Of a DNA stretch of 64,000 nucleotides, positions 9,430 through 17,103 are shown piece after piece; the first letter of the stretch is position 1, and each line of letters begins with the position of its first letter. The notes beneath the pieces are model-generated. The model saw nothing but the letters and a program-made list of their open reading frames with translations, was not told the DNA's origin and searched no databases. Both the position numbers and the translations under genes were made by a program. Location of the stretch: positions 248,001-312,000 of the forward strand of contig NZ_SORE01000005.1 of assembly GCF_004366595.1 (NCBI RefSeq), given 5' to 3'. This DNA is from Paraburkholderia rhizosphaerae (GTDB lineage: Bacteria > Pseudomonadota > Gammaproteobacteria > Burkholderiales > Burkholderiaceae).

Positions 9430-9849
9430 ATGGACCCTAAAGACGCAGCCAATCCGTTTGCCGACTTCAACAAGATGCTGGAGCAATTCAGGTTACCCGG
9501 TTTCGATGTCCCGGCTGTGATGGAAGCGCGGCGCAAGGACGTCGAAGCCCTGGTCGCCGCCAATCAGACCGCGTTGCAGGGCATGCAGTCGTTGGCGCAG
9601 CAGCAGGCCGACATGCTGCGTTCGACGCTTGCCGAACTGCAGTCGCTCGCGTCGAAACACGCGGCGGCCGGCGGCATGCCGTCCGCCCAGACCGCCGAAC
9701 TGGTTCAGCAAACGCTGCATAAGGCGCTGGCCGACATGCAGCAGCTCGCGCAGGCCGCTAACCAGTCGCAGGCCGATTCGTATGCGGTGATTGCGAAGCG
9801 CGTCGATGAAAACGTGCAGGAACTCAAGGCGCTGCTGCAGAGGAAGTAG
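9430..9849 (+). CDS. Phasin-family protein
   Basis: A 139-residue amphipathic helical protein (PFADFNKMLEQFRLPGFDVPAVMEARRKDVEALVAANQ and following) of the phasin family, which coats polyhydroxyalkanoate granules. Almost the whole length is predicted helix with heptad-like Ala/Leu/Gln spacing. The ATG at 9430 has GGAGAA (9418-9423) six bases before it; the upstream extension to 9343 is unsupported. It is shorter than typical PhaP phasins, and no PHA synthase lies nearby. Confidence 0.85.
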   Translation: MDPKDAANPFADFNKMLEQFRLPGFDVPAVMEARRKDVEALVAANQTALQGMQSLAQQQADMLRSTLAELQSLASKHAAAGGMPSAQTAELVQQTLHKALADMQQLAQAANQSQADSYAVIAKRVDENVQELKALLQRK

Positions 9850-9923
9850 TGAGCTGTGATGCAGGCGCGGGCGGAGCGGTCTCGCGCCGGCGTGCCCGCA
9901 TGCCGGGCGGCTTGCGGGATCGC

Positions 9924-11045
9924 CTAGCCCGGCGCGGTCGATCCCGTGTCCGTTTCCGCATCGGTTTTCGCATGCGCTCCTGTGTTGCGCATCGCCGCTG
10001 CCGCGATCACCCGATGCACGAACTCGAGTTTGCCGACGACCGGTGGCGCTAGCGTAAACGGATAACCATCGGCCATCCCGAGGCTCCGGTTCAGGCTATT
10101 CAGCGCATAGGTCAGCGGAAACCAGCGCTGCATCAGGCTCTCGAAGCTCGCCTGCGCGACCGGCGTCAGGTCGGTCAACGCGGGCTCGCGCGGTTCGCGC
10201 GGCAGCAGCGCAAGACCGTACGATGCCGCCGTGTCCAGCACATCGACGATCAGCAGGTAGTGCGCCCAGGTCTCCGACCAGTCTTCCCATGCATGCATCG
10301 TCGCGTAGGCGCTGATAAACCGTTGCGACCAGTCCGCGGGCGCGCCGTTCCGGTAGTGCGCGTCGAGCGCAGCCTGGTAATCGGCGCGTTCGTCGCCGAA
10401 GCGTTCGCGAAACGGCGTGAGCCACCGCGTGCCCGCAATCAGCCGGTCGAAATAGTAGTGGCCGGACTCGTGACGGAAGTGCCCGAGCAGCGTCCGGTAA
10501 GGCTCGCCCATCGCGGCGCGCATGCGTTCGCGTTCGGCGTCGTCGGCTTCGGCGACGTTGAGCGTGATGCGCCCGTTCATGTGCCCTGTGATGATTCGTT
10601 CGCCGTTGCCGGGGTCTTCGAGAAACTCGAATTCGAGCCCTCGCTGCGGGGTGTCCGCGCGCGCTTCGAAATCGAGGCCGAGGTCGGCGAGCGTGTACAG
10701 TAGCCGCCGTTTCGCAATTTCGAGCCGGTACCAGTAATAGCGGTTTTCGGGTGTGCTCAGGTTCGGGATTGTGCGCGTCAGCCGGCATGAGCGGCATAGC
10801 GGCGACGAGTCGTCGGCGGGCAGCATCCAGTTGCAGACGTTTTCGACCGCGTAGTTGTGGCATGGCCGGTACAGCTCTCCGCGCGCATCCGGATGCAGGC
10901 TGCGCCACAGGCCGTTTTCCGCTGCGTCGAATGAAACGAGCGCACGTAGCTCCGGAACGTACCCCAGCCGGGCGTCGCAACGTTCGCATTGCACGTTTTC
11001 GAAGAACACACGCTGGTCACAACGATTGCAGTGGAAGGGTCTCAT
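9924..11045 (-). CDS. Zinc-ribbon plus putative zinc metallopeptidase
   Basis: A 373-residue protein. The N-terminus carries a zinc-ribbon-like set of cysteines (CNRC, CERC, then CNW and CRSC, residues 6-100). The middle has HESGHYYFD, an HExxH-like metallopeptidase signature of the putative zinc-binding metallopeptidase family (formerly DUF2248), followed by WEDWSETWAHY, which may supply a further ligand. It is divergent from a fused ATP-grasp/alpha-E gene and a transglutaminase; peptidases of this type recur with such genes. This suggests a role in trimming or recycling the peptide-like product of that pathway, which is inference. Confidence 0.82.
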   Translation of the reverse strand: MRPFHCNRCDQRVFFENVQCERCDARLGYVPELRALVSFDAAENGLWRSLHPDARGELYRPCHNYAVENVCNWMLPADDSSPLCRSCRLTRTIPNLSTPENRYYWYRLEIAKRRLLYTLADLGLDFEARADTPQRGLEFEFLEDPGNGERIITGHMNGRITLNVAEADDAERERMRAAMGEPYRTLLGHFRHESGHYYFDRLIAGTRWLTPFRERFGDERADYQAALDAHYRNGAPADWSQRFISAYATMHAWEDWSETWAHYLLIVDVLDTAASYGLALLPREPREPALTDLTPVAQASFESLMQRWFPLTYALNSLNRSLGMADGYPFTLAPPVVGKLEFVHRVIAAAAMRNTGAHAKTDAETDTGSTAPG

Positions 11046-11368
11046 CGCGCTCGCCGGTGAACGGTGAATGCGCAGCGGTGCGAATACGCGTGCGCGTCGC
11101 CTGGAGAATAAGGCTCACGTCGAAGCGCCGCAAGGTTCATACCGCGTCACGCGCTGCGTCGTCATGGTGCGGCGCCGGTGGCGAAGCGCGGCAAGCCGCG
11201 GGCAGCGGCATCGGGCGTGCGATCAGTGGTTGCCAGTATCATGTCGCTAATCCTGCCGAACGCGGCAACCAGGCGTTCCCGATAACGTATACGACGCGGA
11301 AAGCGGGAGCGGGCGACGCGCGCTTTCCGCTGTCAGGCGATCCGAAGAACAGGCAACCCGACACGATC
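11046..11368. other. Divergent intergenic region, metallopeptidase / ATP-grasp
   Basis: About 320 bases separate the divergent starts. The frame of the plus-strand gene is open throughout but encodes arginine-rich, unconserved sequence, so this is treated as promoter/leader. No specific site was recognised. Confidence 0.4.
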
Positions 11369-13993
11369 TTGGCCTTTCAATCGACTTTTCCGTTCGAAGC
11401 CGCTGCCAGCCGGGCCGATGCGCTCGCGCTGCTGCGCGCGCTGCCGGTGCGCGAAGGCCACTGGGACGAATTGCGCGACGCATCCGGCGCGCTGCGCGAA
11501 CCATGGCGGCGCTTCTTCGAGTGGCTGGGCGATGAAGGCGTCGCGGGGCTCGACGCGCACACCGCGTCGATCGACCAGCAGATCCGCGACAACGACATCA
11601 GCTACAACGTGTACGCCGACAAGGGCGAGCCGCGTCCCTGGGCGCTCGATCTGCTGCCGTTCCTGATCGATGAAAGCGACTGGGCGCTGATCGAGCGCGG
11701 CGTGGTGCAGCGCGCCCGGCTGCTCAACGCGCTGGTCGCGGATGTCTACGGTCCGCAAACGCTTCTGTTGCACGGCCAGTTGCCGCCGGCGCTGGTGCAC
11801 GGCCATCCGGGCTATCTGCGTGCGGTGAAAGGCTTTACGCCGCCTGGCGGACAGTTTTTACAGGTGGTCGGCGTTGACCTCGCGCGTGGGCCCGGCGGCA
11901 ACTGGACGGTGATGTCGCATCGCACCGAAGCGCCATCCGGCCTCGGTTATGCGCTCGAAAACCGGCTGATCGTATCGAGCCTGTTTGGCAACGCCTTTCG
12001 CGAGATGCACGTGTGCCGCCTTGCACCGTCGTATTCGCAACTGATCAGCACGCTCGCCCAGCTTGCACGCGCAACGATCCGCGACGACGCGCCGGATGGC
12101 GGCGCGCAGCAGCAGCTCGCGCGCATCTCGCTGCTGTCGCCGGGGCCGTTCAGCGAGACCTATTTCGAGCACGTGTTTCTCGCACGTTATCTCGGCGTGA
12201 CGCTCGTCGAAGGCAAGGACCTGACGGTGCGTGGCGACATGCTTTATCTGAAGACGCTGGCCGGCCTCGAACGCGTGCACGTGCTGCTGCGCCGGCTCGA
12301 CGATGCATTCTGCGATCCGGTCGAACTGCGCGCCGATTCGACGATCGGCGTGCCTGGTCTGTTGCAGGTGATGCGCGCCGGCAATGTGATTGTGTCGAAC
12401 GTACCCGGCTCGGGCTTTGTCGAGTCGCCGGCATTGCATGGCTTTCTGCCCGGCATCGCCGCCGCGCTGCTCGATGAAACGCTGCTATTGCCGGACGTGC
12501 CGACCTGGTGGTGCGGCGAGCGGGCCGCTCGCGAGCACGCGTTCACGCAACTCGAAGAAGCGTTCCTTGTGCCGACCTGGCCTGCGCTCGCCGCTCGCGC
12601 ATCGGACGGGGTGCCCGGTATGGCGAGCGGCACGCAACGGCTTGCCGCGTGGTGCGGCCGCATCGACGACGCGCCCGACGCATTTACCATCCAGCAACCG
12701 TTGCCGTACTCATGCACGCCCCGCTACGAGAGCGGCGCTTTAGGCAATCGGCCGTCGGTGCTGCGCGTGTATGCGATCGCCGATCTGAACGGCGGCTGGC
12801 ATGTGCTGCCTGGCGGTTTCACACGACTCGCCGCGCACGGCCAGACGAGTGTGTCGATGCAGTTCGGCGGCAGCAGCGCCGACACGTGGGTGTTGTCGAG
12901 CCAGCCCAGCTCGACCTTCACGCTATTGCCGTCGCCGTTGCAGCCGGCCGATCTTGCGCGCAAGCATCGGACCGTGTCGAGCCGCGACGCGGAAAACCTG
13001 TTCTGGGCAGGCCGTTACGGCGAGCGCGCGGAAAACAACGTGCGCTTGCTGCGGCTGATTCTCGGCTCGCTGGAAAGCAACGATGCCGGCACGATGTTTC
13101 CGACGCTCGTCGAGCTCGCGGTGCAATTCGGTCTCGTGCAGCAGGGGGACATGCTGGCAAACCCGTCGCCGCAGTCGTTCGAGCGCACGCTCGTCGCGAA
13201 TCTGCATGAAAGCGCGGGCGCGGCGAGCATCGGACAAAACCTCGCGAGCATGGCTCGTTCGAGCGGCGAAATTCGCGGGCGTTTATCGAACGACCATTGG
13301 CGCACGATTCTCGCCGCGCGCAACGACTTCCGCGATGTTCTGTCGACGCTGACGCCGGCCGTTGCGTCGCCGGCCGGCGACACGCGCGGCCGGACGCGCG
13401 ACACACGCGTGACCTTGACGGATGCGCTCGAGCATCTCGCGATGCAATTGTCCGCGATCAGCGGCGCGCAGGGCGACCGGATGACGCGCGACGAAGCGTG
13501 GCGGCTGCAATTCGCCGGCCGCCATATCGAGCGCGTATGGGCGATGGCGACCATCCTTCGGGTCGTCGCGAGCCACCGGCAACTGGCGACGCCGGCCGGC
13601 TTCGATCTGCTTTTGCAGCTGTTCGACAGCACGCTGACCTACCGTTCGCTGTATCCTGGGCGCTTCGAAATCGCGGCGCTGATCGATCTGCTGGTGGTCG
13701 AACCGACCAATCCACGCGGCCTGTATGGCGTGTACAAGCGGCTATGCGCGAAGCTCGACGATATTTCGCTCGCGGCCGGCGGCACGCGGCATCGTCCGTT
13801 CAACGATCTGCTGCCGCCCGCTGCGTCGCTGCCGCCGCTCGACCGGTTATGCGCGACCGATGCGAGCGGCGCGTATGCGGAGCTGATCGATATCTGCGAT
13901 CGGGCCGCCGGCTGGGTCAGTGTCGCCGCGAATCACATCAGCGCGCGGTATTTCAGCCATGCGAATACGCTGGCCGCGCAGGTATCGCCATGA
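11369..13993 (+). CDS. Fused circularly permuted type 2 ATP-grasp and alpha-E protein
   Basis: An 874-residue fusion. Residues 1-~480 form a circularly permuted ATP-grasp ligase (blocks GYALENRLIVS, LLSPGPFSETYFEHVFLARYLGVTLVEGKDLTV and VHVLLRRLDDAFCDP). Residues ~534-870 form an alpha-E domain opening SRDAENLFWAGRYGERAENN. Comparative genomics predicts that these ligases form amide bonds on an unknown peptide or metabolite, with alpha-E as an all-helical partner. The start is a TTG at 11369 giving MAFQSTFPFE; its ribosome-binding site is weak, and no ATG fits better. The downstream transglutaminase overlaps by four bases. The second locus at 26.2-28.7 kb encodes the same two domains as separate genes. 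Confidence 0.86.
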   Translation: MAFQSTFPFEAAASRADALALLRALPVREGHWDELRDASGALREPWRRFFEWLGDEGVAGLDAHTASIDQQIRDNDISYNVYADKGEPRPWALDLLPFLIDESDWALIERGVVQRARLLNALVADVYGPQTLLLHGQLPPALVHGHPGYLRAVKGFTPPGGQFLQVVGVDLARGPGGNWTVMSHRTEAPSGLGYALENRLIVSSLFGNAFREMHVCRLAPSYSQLISTLAQLARATIRDDAPDGGAQQQLARISLLSPGPFSETYFEHVFLARYLGVTLVEGKDLTVRGDMLYLKTLAGLERVHVLLRRLDDAFCDPVELRADSTIGVPGLLQVMRAGNVIVSNVPGSGFVESPALHGFLPGIAAALLDETLLLPDVPTWWCGERAAREHAFTQLEEAFLVPTWPALAARASDGVPGMASGTQRLAAWCGRIDDAPDAFTIQQPLPYSCTPRYESGALGNRPSVLRVYAIADLNGGWHVLPGGFTRLAAHGQTSVSMQFGGSSADTWVLSSQPSSTFTLLPSPLQPADLARKHRTVSSRDAENLFWAGRYGERAENNVRLLRLILGSLESNDAGTMFPTLVELAVQFGLVQQGDMLANPSPQSFERTLVANLHESAGAASIGQNLASMARSSGEIRGRLSNDHWRTILAARNDFRDVLSTLTPAVASPAGDTRGRTRDTRVTLTDALEHLAMQLSAISGAQGDRMTRDEAWRLQFAGRHIERVWAMATILRVVASHRQLATPAGFDLLLQLFDSTLTYRSLYPGRFEIAALIDLLVVEPTNPRGLYGVYKRLCAKLDDISLAAGGTRHRPFNDLLPPAASLPPLDRLCATDASGAYAELIDICDRAAGWVSVAANHISARYFSHANTLAAQVSP

Positions 13994-14889
13994 ACAGCGC
14001 GCGGGCGCAGCGCTCGCTCTTGTCGGTGTCGCACCGCACCACATACCACTATTCGACGCTGGTCGAAACCGCGCAGCATCTCGCGACCATCCGGCCGCTT
14101 GCGTGCGCGTGGCAGCGGATCGTCGCGCATGACGAGCGTATCGAGCCGGCGCCGTCATATTGGCACAGTCGCATCGACGCGTTCGGCAATGACGTGCTGT
14201 ACTTTGCGCTCGATACGCCACACGAACGACTCCAGCTCGTCAGCGAAACGACCGTGCAATTGACGCCGCGCTGGACGAACCTCGATCCGCACGCGACGCC
14301 CGCATGGGAAACCGTTGCCGGCGCGCTGCGCTTTCGGGCAGGCGCCGGGTACGCGCCGCAGGCCGAATTCTGCTTCGCATCGCCAAATATCGCGTTGCGG
14401 CCGGCGTTGCGCGCCTATGCATTGCCGAGTTTCGCGCCCGGTACCCCGATTGCGGCCGGTGCGATCGATCTGATGCATCGGATTCACGCCGATTTCGCTT
14501 ACAAAGCGTCAGCCACGATGTTCGATACACCGGCCGAGCGCGCATTCGAGCTGAAAAGCGGCGTATGCCAGGACTTCGCGCAGGTGATGATCGGTTGCCT
14601 TCGCTCGCTCGGCTTGCCGGCGCGCTATGTCAGCGGTTACCTGCGCAACGACCCGCCGCCGGGGCAACCGCGGCTGATCGGCGCGGATGCGTCGCATGCG
14701 TGGGTGTCGGTGCATTGCCCGGATAGCGGCTGGATCGACCTTGACCCGACCAATGACGTGCTGGCGGACACGAGCCACGTCACGCTTGCGATTGGACGCG
14801 ATTACAGCGACGTGTCGCTGCTGCGCGGTATGATTCTCGGCGGCGGCACGCACCGTATGGAAGTGGCAGTCAACGTGCTGGCGCTGTAA
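13990..14889 (+). CDS. Transglutaminase-like peptidase/amidase (locus 1)
   Basis: A 299-residue protein with an N-terminal beta domain (RTTYHYSTLVETAQHLATIRP) and a transglutaminase-like core. The triad is visible: Cys193 in GVCQDFAQ, His in SHAWVSV and Asp in DLDPTND. Its ATG overlaps the TGA of the ATP-grasp/alpha-E gene (ATGA at 13990), showing translational coupling. In such loci the enzyme is thought to hydrolyse or transfer amide bonds on the ATP-grasp product; no substrate is known. It is paralogous to the transglutaminase at 28755-29561. Confidence 0.9.
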   Translation: MNSARAQRSLLSVSHRTTYHYSTLVETAQHLATIRPLACAWQRIVAHDERIEPAPSYWHSRIDAFGNDVLYFALDTPHERLQLVSETTVQLTPRWTNLDPHATPAWETVAGALRFRAGAGYAPQAEFCFASPNIALRPALRAYALPSFAPGTPIAAGAIDLMHRIHADFAYKASATMFDTPAERAFELKSGVCQDFAQVMIGCLRSLGLPARYVSGYLRNDPPPGQPRLIGADASHAWVSVHCPDSGWIDLDPTNDVLADTSHVTLAIGRDYSDVSLLRGMILGGGTHRMEVAVNVLAL

Positions 14890-14947
14890 TTGCTCCGGCG
14901 TCGGGCGCACGGGCCAGGCATTTTCATGCAACAAACCGGTTGACTGT

Positions 14948-14962
14948 GTGTGTACGCACATA
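14948..14962. promoter_or_regulatory. Operator motif copy 1 (GTGTGTACGCACATA)
   Basis: TGTG-TACG-CACA symmetric core, 13 bases before the first tandem marR gene. It matches the copy at 15942-15956 at 13 of 15 positions. Confidence 0.6.
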
Positions 14963-14975
14963 TACACTGCCTGAC

Positions 14976-15398
14976 ATGAACAAGCCCTTGTCCCATGACG
15001 ACTGCAATTGCTTCGCGCTGCGCCAGGCGGCGCGCTATGTCACGCAGATGTACGAACGCCATCTGAGCCGGGTCGGCCTGACGGCGGCGCAGTACACGAT
15101 CATGGCGAAACTTTCGCGCAAGCCGCAACTGGCCATGGTCGATCTCGCCGATTCGATGGTGATGGAGCGCACCACGCTGGTCCGTGCGTTGAAGCCGTTG
15201 CAGCGCGATGGGCTGGTGGTCAGCGAGCCGTCCGAGCACGATGGGCGCACGTATCTGTTCAGCTTGTCCGATGCGGGCAAGCACCTTTTCGAGCAGGCCG
15301 TTGCCGCATGGCGCGACGCGCAGGACGAGTTCGAAGCGAAGTTCGGCAAGACCCGCGCAAAGGCGCTGCGCAGCGAACTGTTCAATCTGACTGCCTGA
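14976..15398 (+). CDS. MarR-family regulator 1 of efflux locus
   Basis: A 140-residue MarR protein with the recognition segment MVDLADSMVMERTTLVRALKPLQRDGLV and a DGR wing (EHDGRTYLFSL). The ATG at 14976 was chosen because an upstream in-frame extension would run through the operator. It is the first of two tandem marR genes; the second shares VMERTTLVRA, PLQRDGLV and AQDEFE, so they are duplicates. It is probably an autoregulated repressor of the efflux genes downstream. Cys residues near the N-terminus (DDCNCF) might sense redox state, which is speculative. Confidence 0.9.
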   Translation: MNKPLSHDDCNCFALRQAARYVTQMYERHLSRVGLTAAQYTIMAKLSRKPQLAMVDLADSMVMERTTLVRALKPLQRDGLVVSEPSEHDGRTYLFSLSDAGKHLFEQAVAAWRDAQDEFEAKFGKTRAKALRSELFNLTA

Positions 15399-15445
15399 TT
15401 TCCCCAATTGTTGAAACAAGTATCTGAAACCGCGATGGTATTGTT

Positions 15446-15460
15446 GTGCATATACACACA
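15446..15460. promoter_or_regulatory. Operator motif copy 2 (GTGCATATACACACA)
   Basis: Resembles the copies at 14948 and 15942 (12 of 15 matches to the latter), with a TTGTG...CACAA-like symmetric frame. It coincides with the GTG that begins the second marR reading frame. Confidence 0.5.
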
Positions 15461-15901
15461 AAGAGCGAATCGATAGTCACGCAGAGTCCTCCGGACGACG
15501 ATTGTTTTGCGATCCGGCAAGCGGCGCGCTACGTATCGCAGCTTTACGATCGTCACCTCGGCAAGGCTGGCCTGAAAATCTCGCAGTATTCGATCCTGCA
15601 CCGGGTGCAGCGCAAACCGGGCATCACGATGAAGGAACTGGCCGAGGCGATGGTGATGGAGCGCACCACGCTGGTTCGAGCGATCCAGCCGCTGCAGCGC
15701 GACGGTCTGGTGCAAAGCGACGTTTCGGAAGTCGATCGTCGCGCGCTGAAGATGAGTTTGACGCCAGCCGGGCGGGCCCGGCTGGAAGCCGCGTCGACCC
15801 ACTGGTACGCGGCGCAGGACGAATTCGAGAAGCACTTTGGCGCGCAGCGTGCTGCGTTGCTGAGGCAGGAACTGTTCGAATTGACGAAGAAACCGGTGTA
15901 A
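15446..15901 (+). CDS. MarR-family regulator 2 of efflux locus
   Basis: A 151-residue MarR protein (CFAIRQAARYVSQLYDRHL, MKELAEAMVMERTTLVRAIQPLQRDGLV, DRR wing) duplicated from the gene 50 bases upstream. The start is doubtful. The only standard in-frame start before the conserved region is the GTG at 15446, which lies in an operator-like palindrome and has no good ribosome-binding site. If it is used, repressor binding would cover the initiation region. The gene precedes emrA by 60 bases. Confidence 0.87.
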   Translation: MHIHTKSESIVTQSPPDDDCFAIRQAARYVSQLYDRHLGKAGLKISQYSILHRVQRKPGITMKELAEAMVMERTTLVRAIQPLQRDGLVQSDVSEVDRRALKMSLTPAGRARLEAASTHWYAAQDEFEKHFGAQRAALLRQELFELTKKPV

Positions 15902-15941
15902 CGAGGATCGCGCCAAACGGCGTATTTTTTTAAACATTAGA

Positions 15942-15956
15942 GTGCATACGCACATA
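15942..15956. promoter_or_regulatory. Operator motif copy 3 (GTGCATACGCACATA)
   Basis: GTGC-ATAC-GCAC is a symmetric core ending five bases before the emrA start codon. It is the third copy of the motif in this locus, so one regulator family probably controls all three transcription units. Confidence 0.6.
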
Positions 15957-15961
15957 AACCT

Positions 15962-17056
15962 ATGAGCTCAACTCCATCGACCATTGCGCCGCCGAACGTA
16001 GCCGGAGCCGCGAAGCAGACGCGCCGCATCCCATGGATGTGGCTGGCGATTCTTTCCGTCGTCGTCGTGCTGGTCGGCGCCGGGTCGTACTGGTACGTGG
16101 TCGGCCGGTTTATCGAAACGACCGATGACGCGTACGTCGGCGGCGACGTCACCGTGATGGCGCCGCGCGTCAGCGGCTTCGTCACTGACGTGCTGGTGAA
16201 GGACAACCAGTTTGTGCATGCGAACCAGGTGCTGATCCGCATCGATTCGCGCGACTACGACGCCCGGCTCGCGCAGGCGAACGCGGAGGTGCAGAGCGCG
16301 CAGGCCGCGGTCACCGAGCTCGTGGCGAAGCGCTCGCTGCAACTCGCGGTGATCAACGAACAGAGCGCCGGCGTGCATGCATCGGGTGCGGAGCTCACGC
16401 GCAGCGCCGCCGACCAGTATCGCTATCGCGAACTGGTGAAAGACGAAGCGGTATCGAACCAGGTGGTCGAACGTGCCGATGCCGATCTGCAGAAGGCGCG
16501 CGCCGCGGTCGATCGCAGCAATGCGGCGCTGCTCGCCGCGCAGCGGCAGCTGGCCGTGCTCGATGCGCAGATCGGCGATGCGCAGGCCCGCGTGGCCACC
16601 GCGAAAGCTGCGCAGCGAGTCGCGGAACTGAACGTCGAATACACGACGATCCGCTCGCCGGTCGACGGCTATATCGGCAACCGCACCGCGCGGGTCGGCA
16701 TGCTGGCGAACGTTGGCGCATCGCTGCTGACGGTGGTGCCGCAGCACGGCCTGTGGGTCGATGCGAACTTCAAGGAAGACCAGCTTAGGCATATGCATGC
16801 GGGCGACAAGGTCGATGTGCAACTCGATGCGTCGAGTGAGCCGCTGACCGGTGTCGTGCAAAGCCTTGCCCCGGCGACTGGCGCCACATTCAGCATCCTG
16901 CCCGCGGAAAACGCGACCGGCAACTTCACGAAGATCGTGCAGCGCGTGCCGGTGCGCGTGGTGCTCGATGTGCCGAAAGACGGGCTTCACGTGCTGCGTC
17001 CGGGGTTGTCGGCGACCGTGAAAGTGCATCTGGAAAAACAGCGCTCAGGCGCGTGA
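15962..17056 (+). CDS. emrA: HlyD/EmrA-family membrane fusion protein
   Basis: The periplasmic adaptor of a tripartite drug efflux pump, 364 residues. One N-terminal membrane helix (about 22-42, WMWLAILSVVVVLVGAGSYW) is followed by a biotinyl-lipoyl-like segment (VMAPRVSGFVTDVLVKDNQ), a long coiled-coil hairpin (about 85-215) and a beta barrel. It lies upstream of an EmrB-type MFS pump and an outer-membrane factor, forming the operon emrA-emrB-OMF. Candidate operators precede it. The substrate is unknown; members typically export hydrophobic uncouplers, antibiotics or aromatic acids. Confidence 0.92.
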   Translation: MSSTPSTIAPPNVAGAAKQTRRIPWMWLAILSVVVVLVGAGSYWYVVGRFIETTDDAYVGGDVTVMAPRVSGFVTDVLVKDNQFVHANQVLIRIDSRDYDARLAQANAEVQSAQAAVTELVAKRSLQLAVINEQSAGVHASGAELTRSAADQYRYRELVKDEAVSNQVVERADADLQKARAAVDRSNAALLAAQRQLAVLDAQIGDAQARVATAKAAQRVAELNVEYTTIRSPVDGYIGNRTARVGMLANVGASLLTVVPQHGLWVDANFKEDQLRHMHAGDKVDVQLDASSEPLTGVVQSLAPATGATFSILPAENATGNFTKIVQRVPVRVVLDVPKDGLHVLRPGLSATVKVHLEKQRSGA

Positions 17057-17103
17057 TTGAACCGCCGTTCACCCGCCGCCGCTTAGTCCGGAGACTGCTC
17101 ATC

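Noticed and set aside
11046..11368. N-terminal extension of the ATP-grasp/alpha-E protein from 10751
   Set aside because: The extra ~200 residues are Arg/Ser-rich, overlap the divergent metallopeptidase gene and match nothing in the family.
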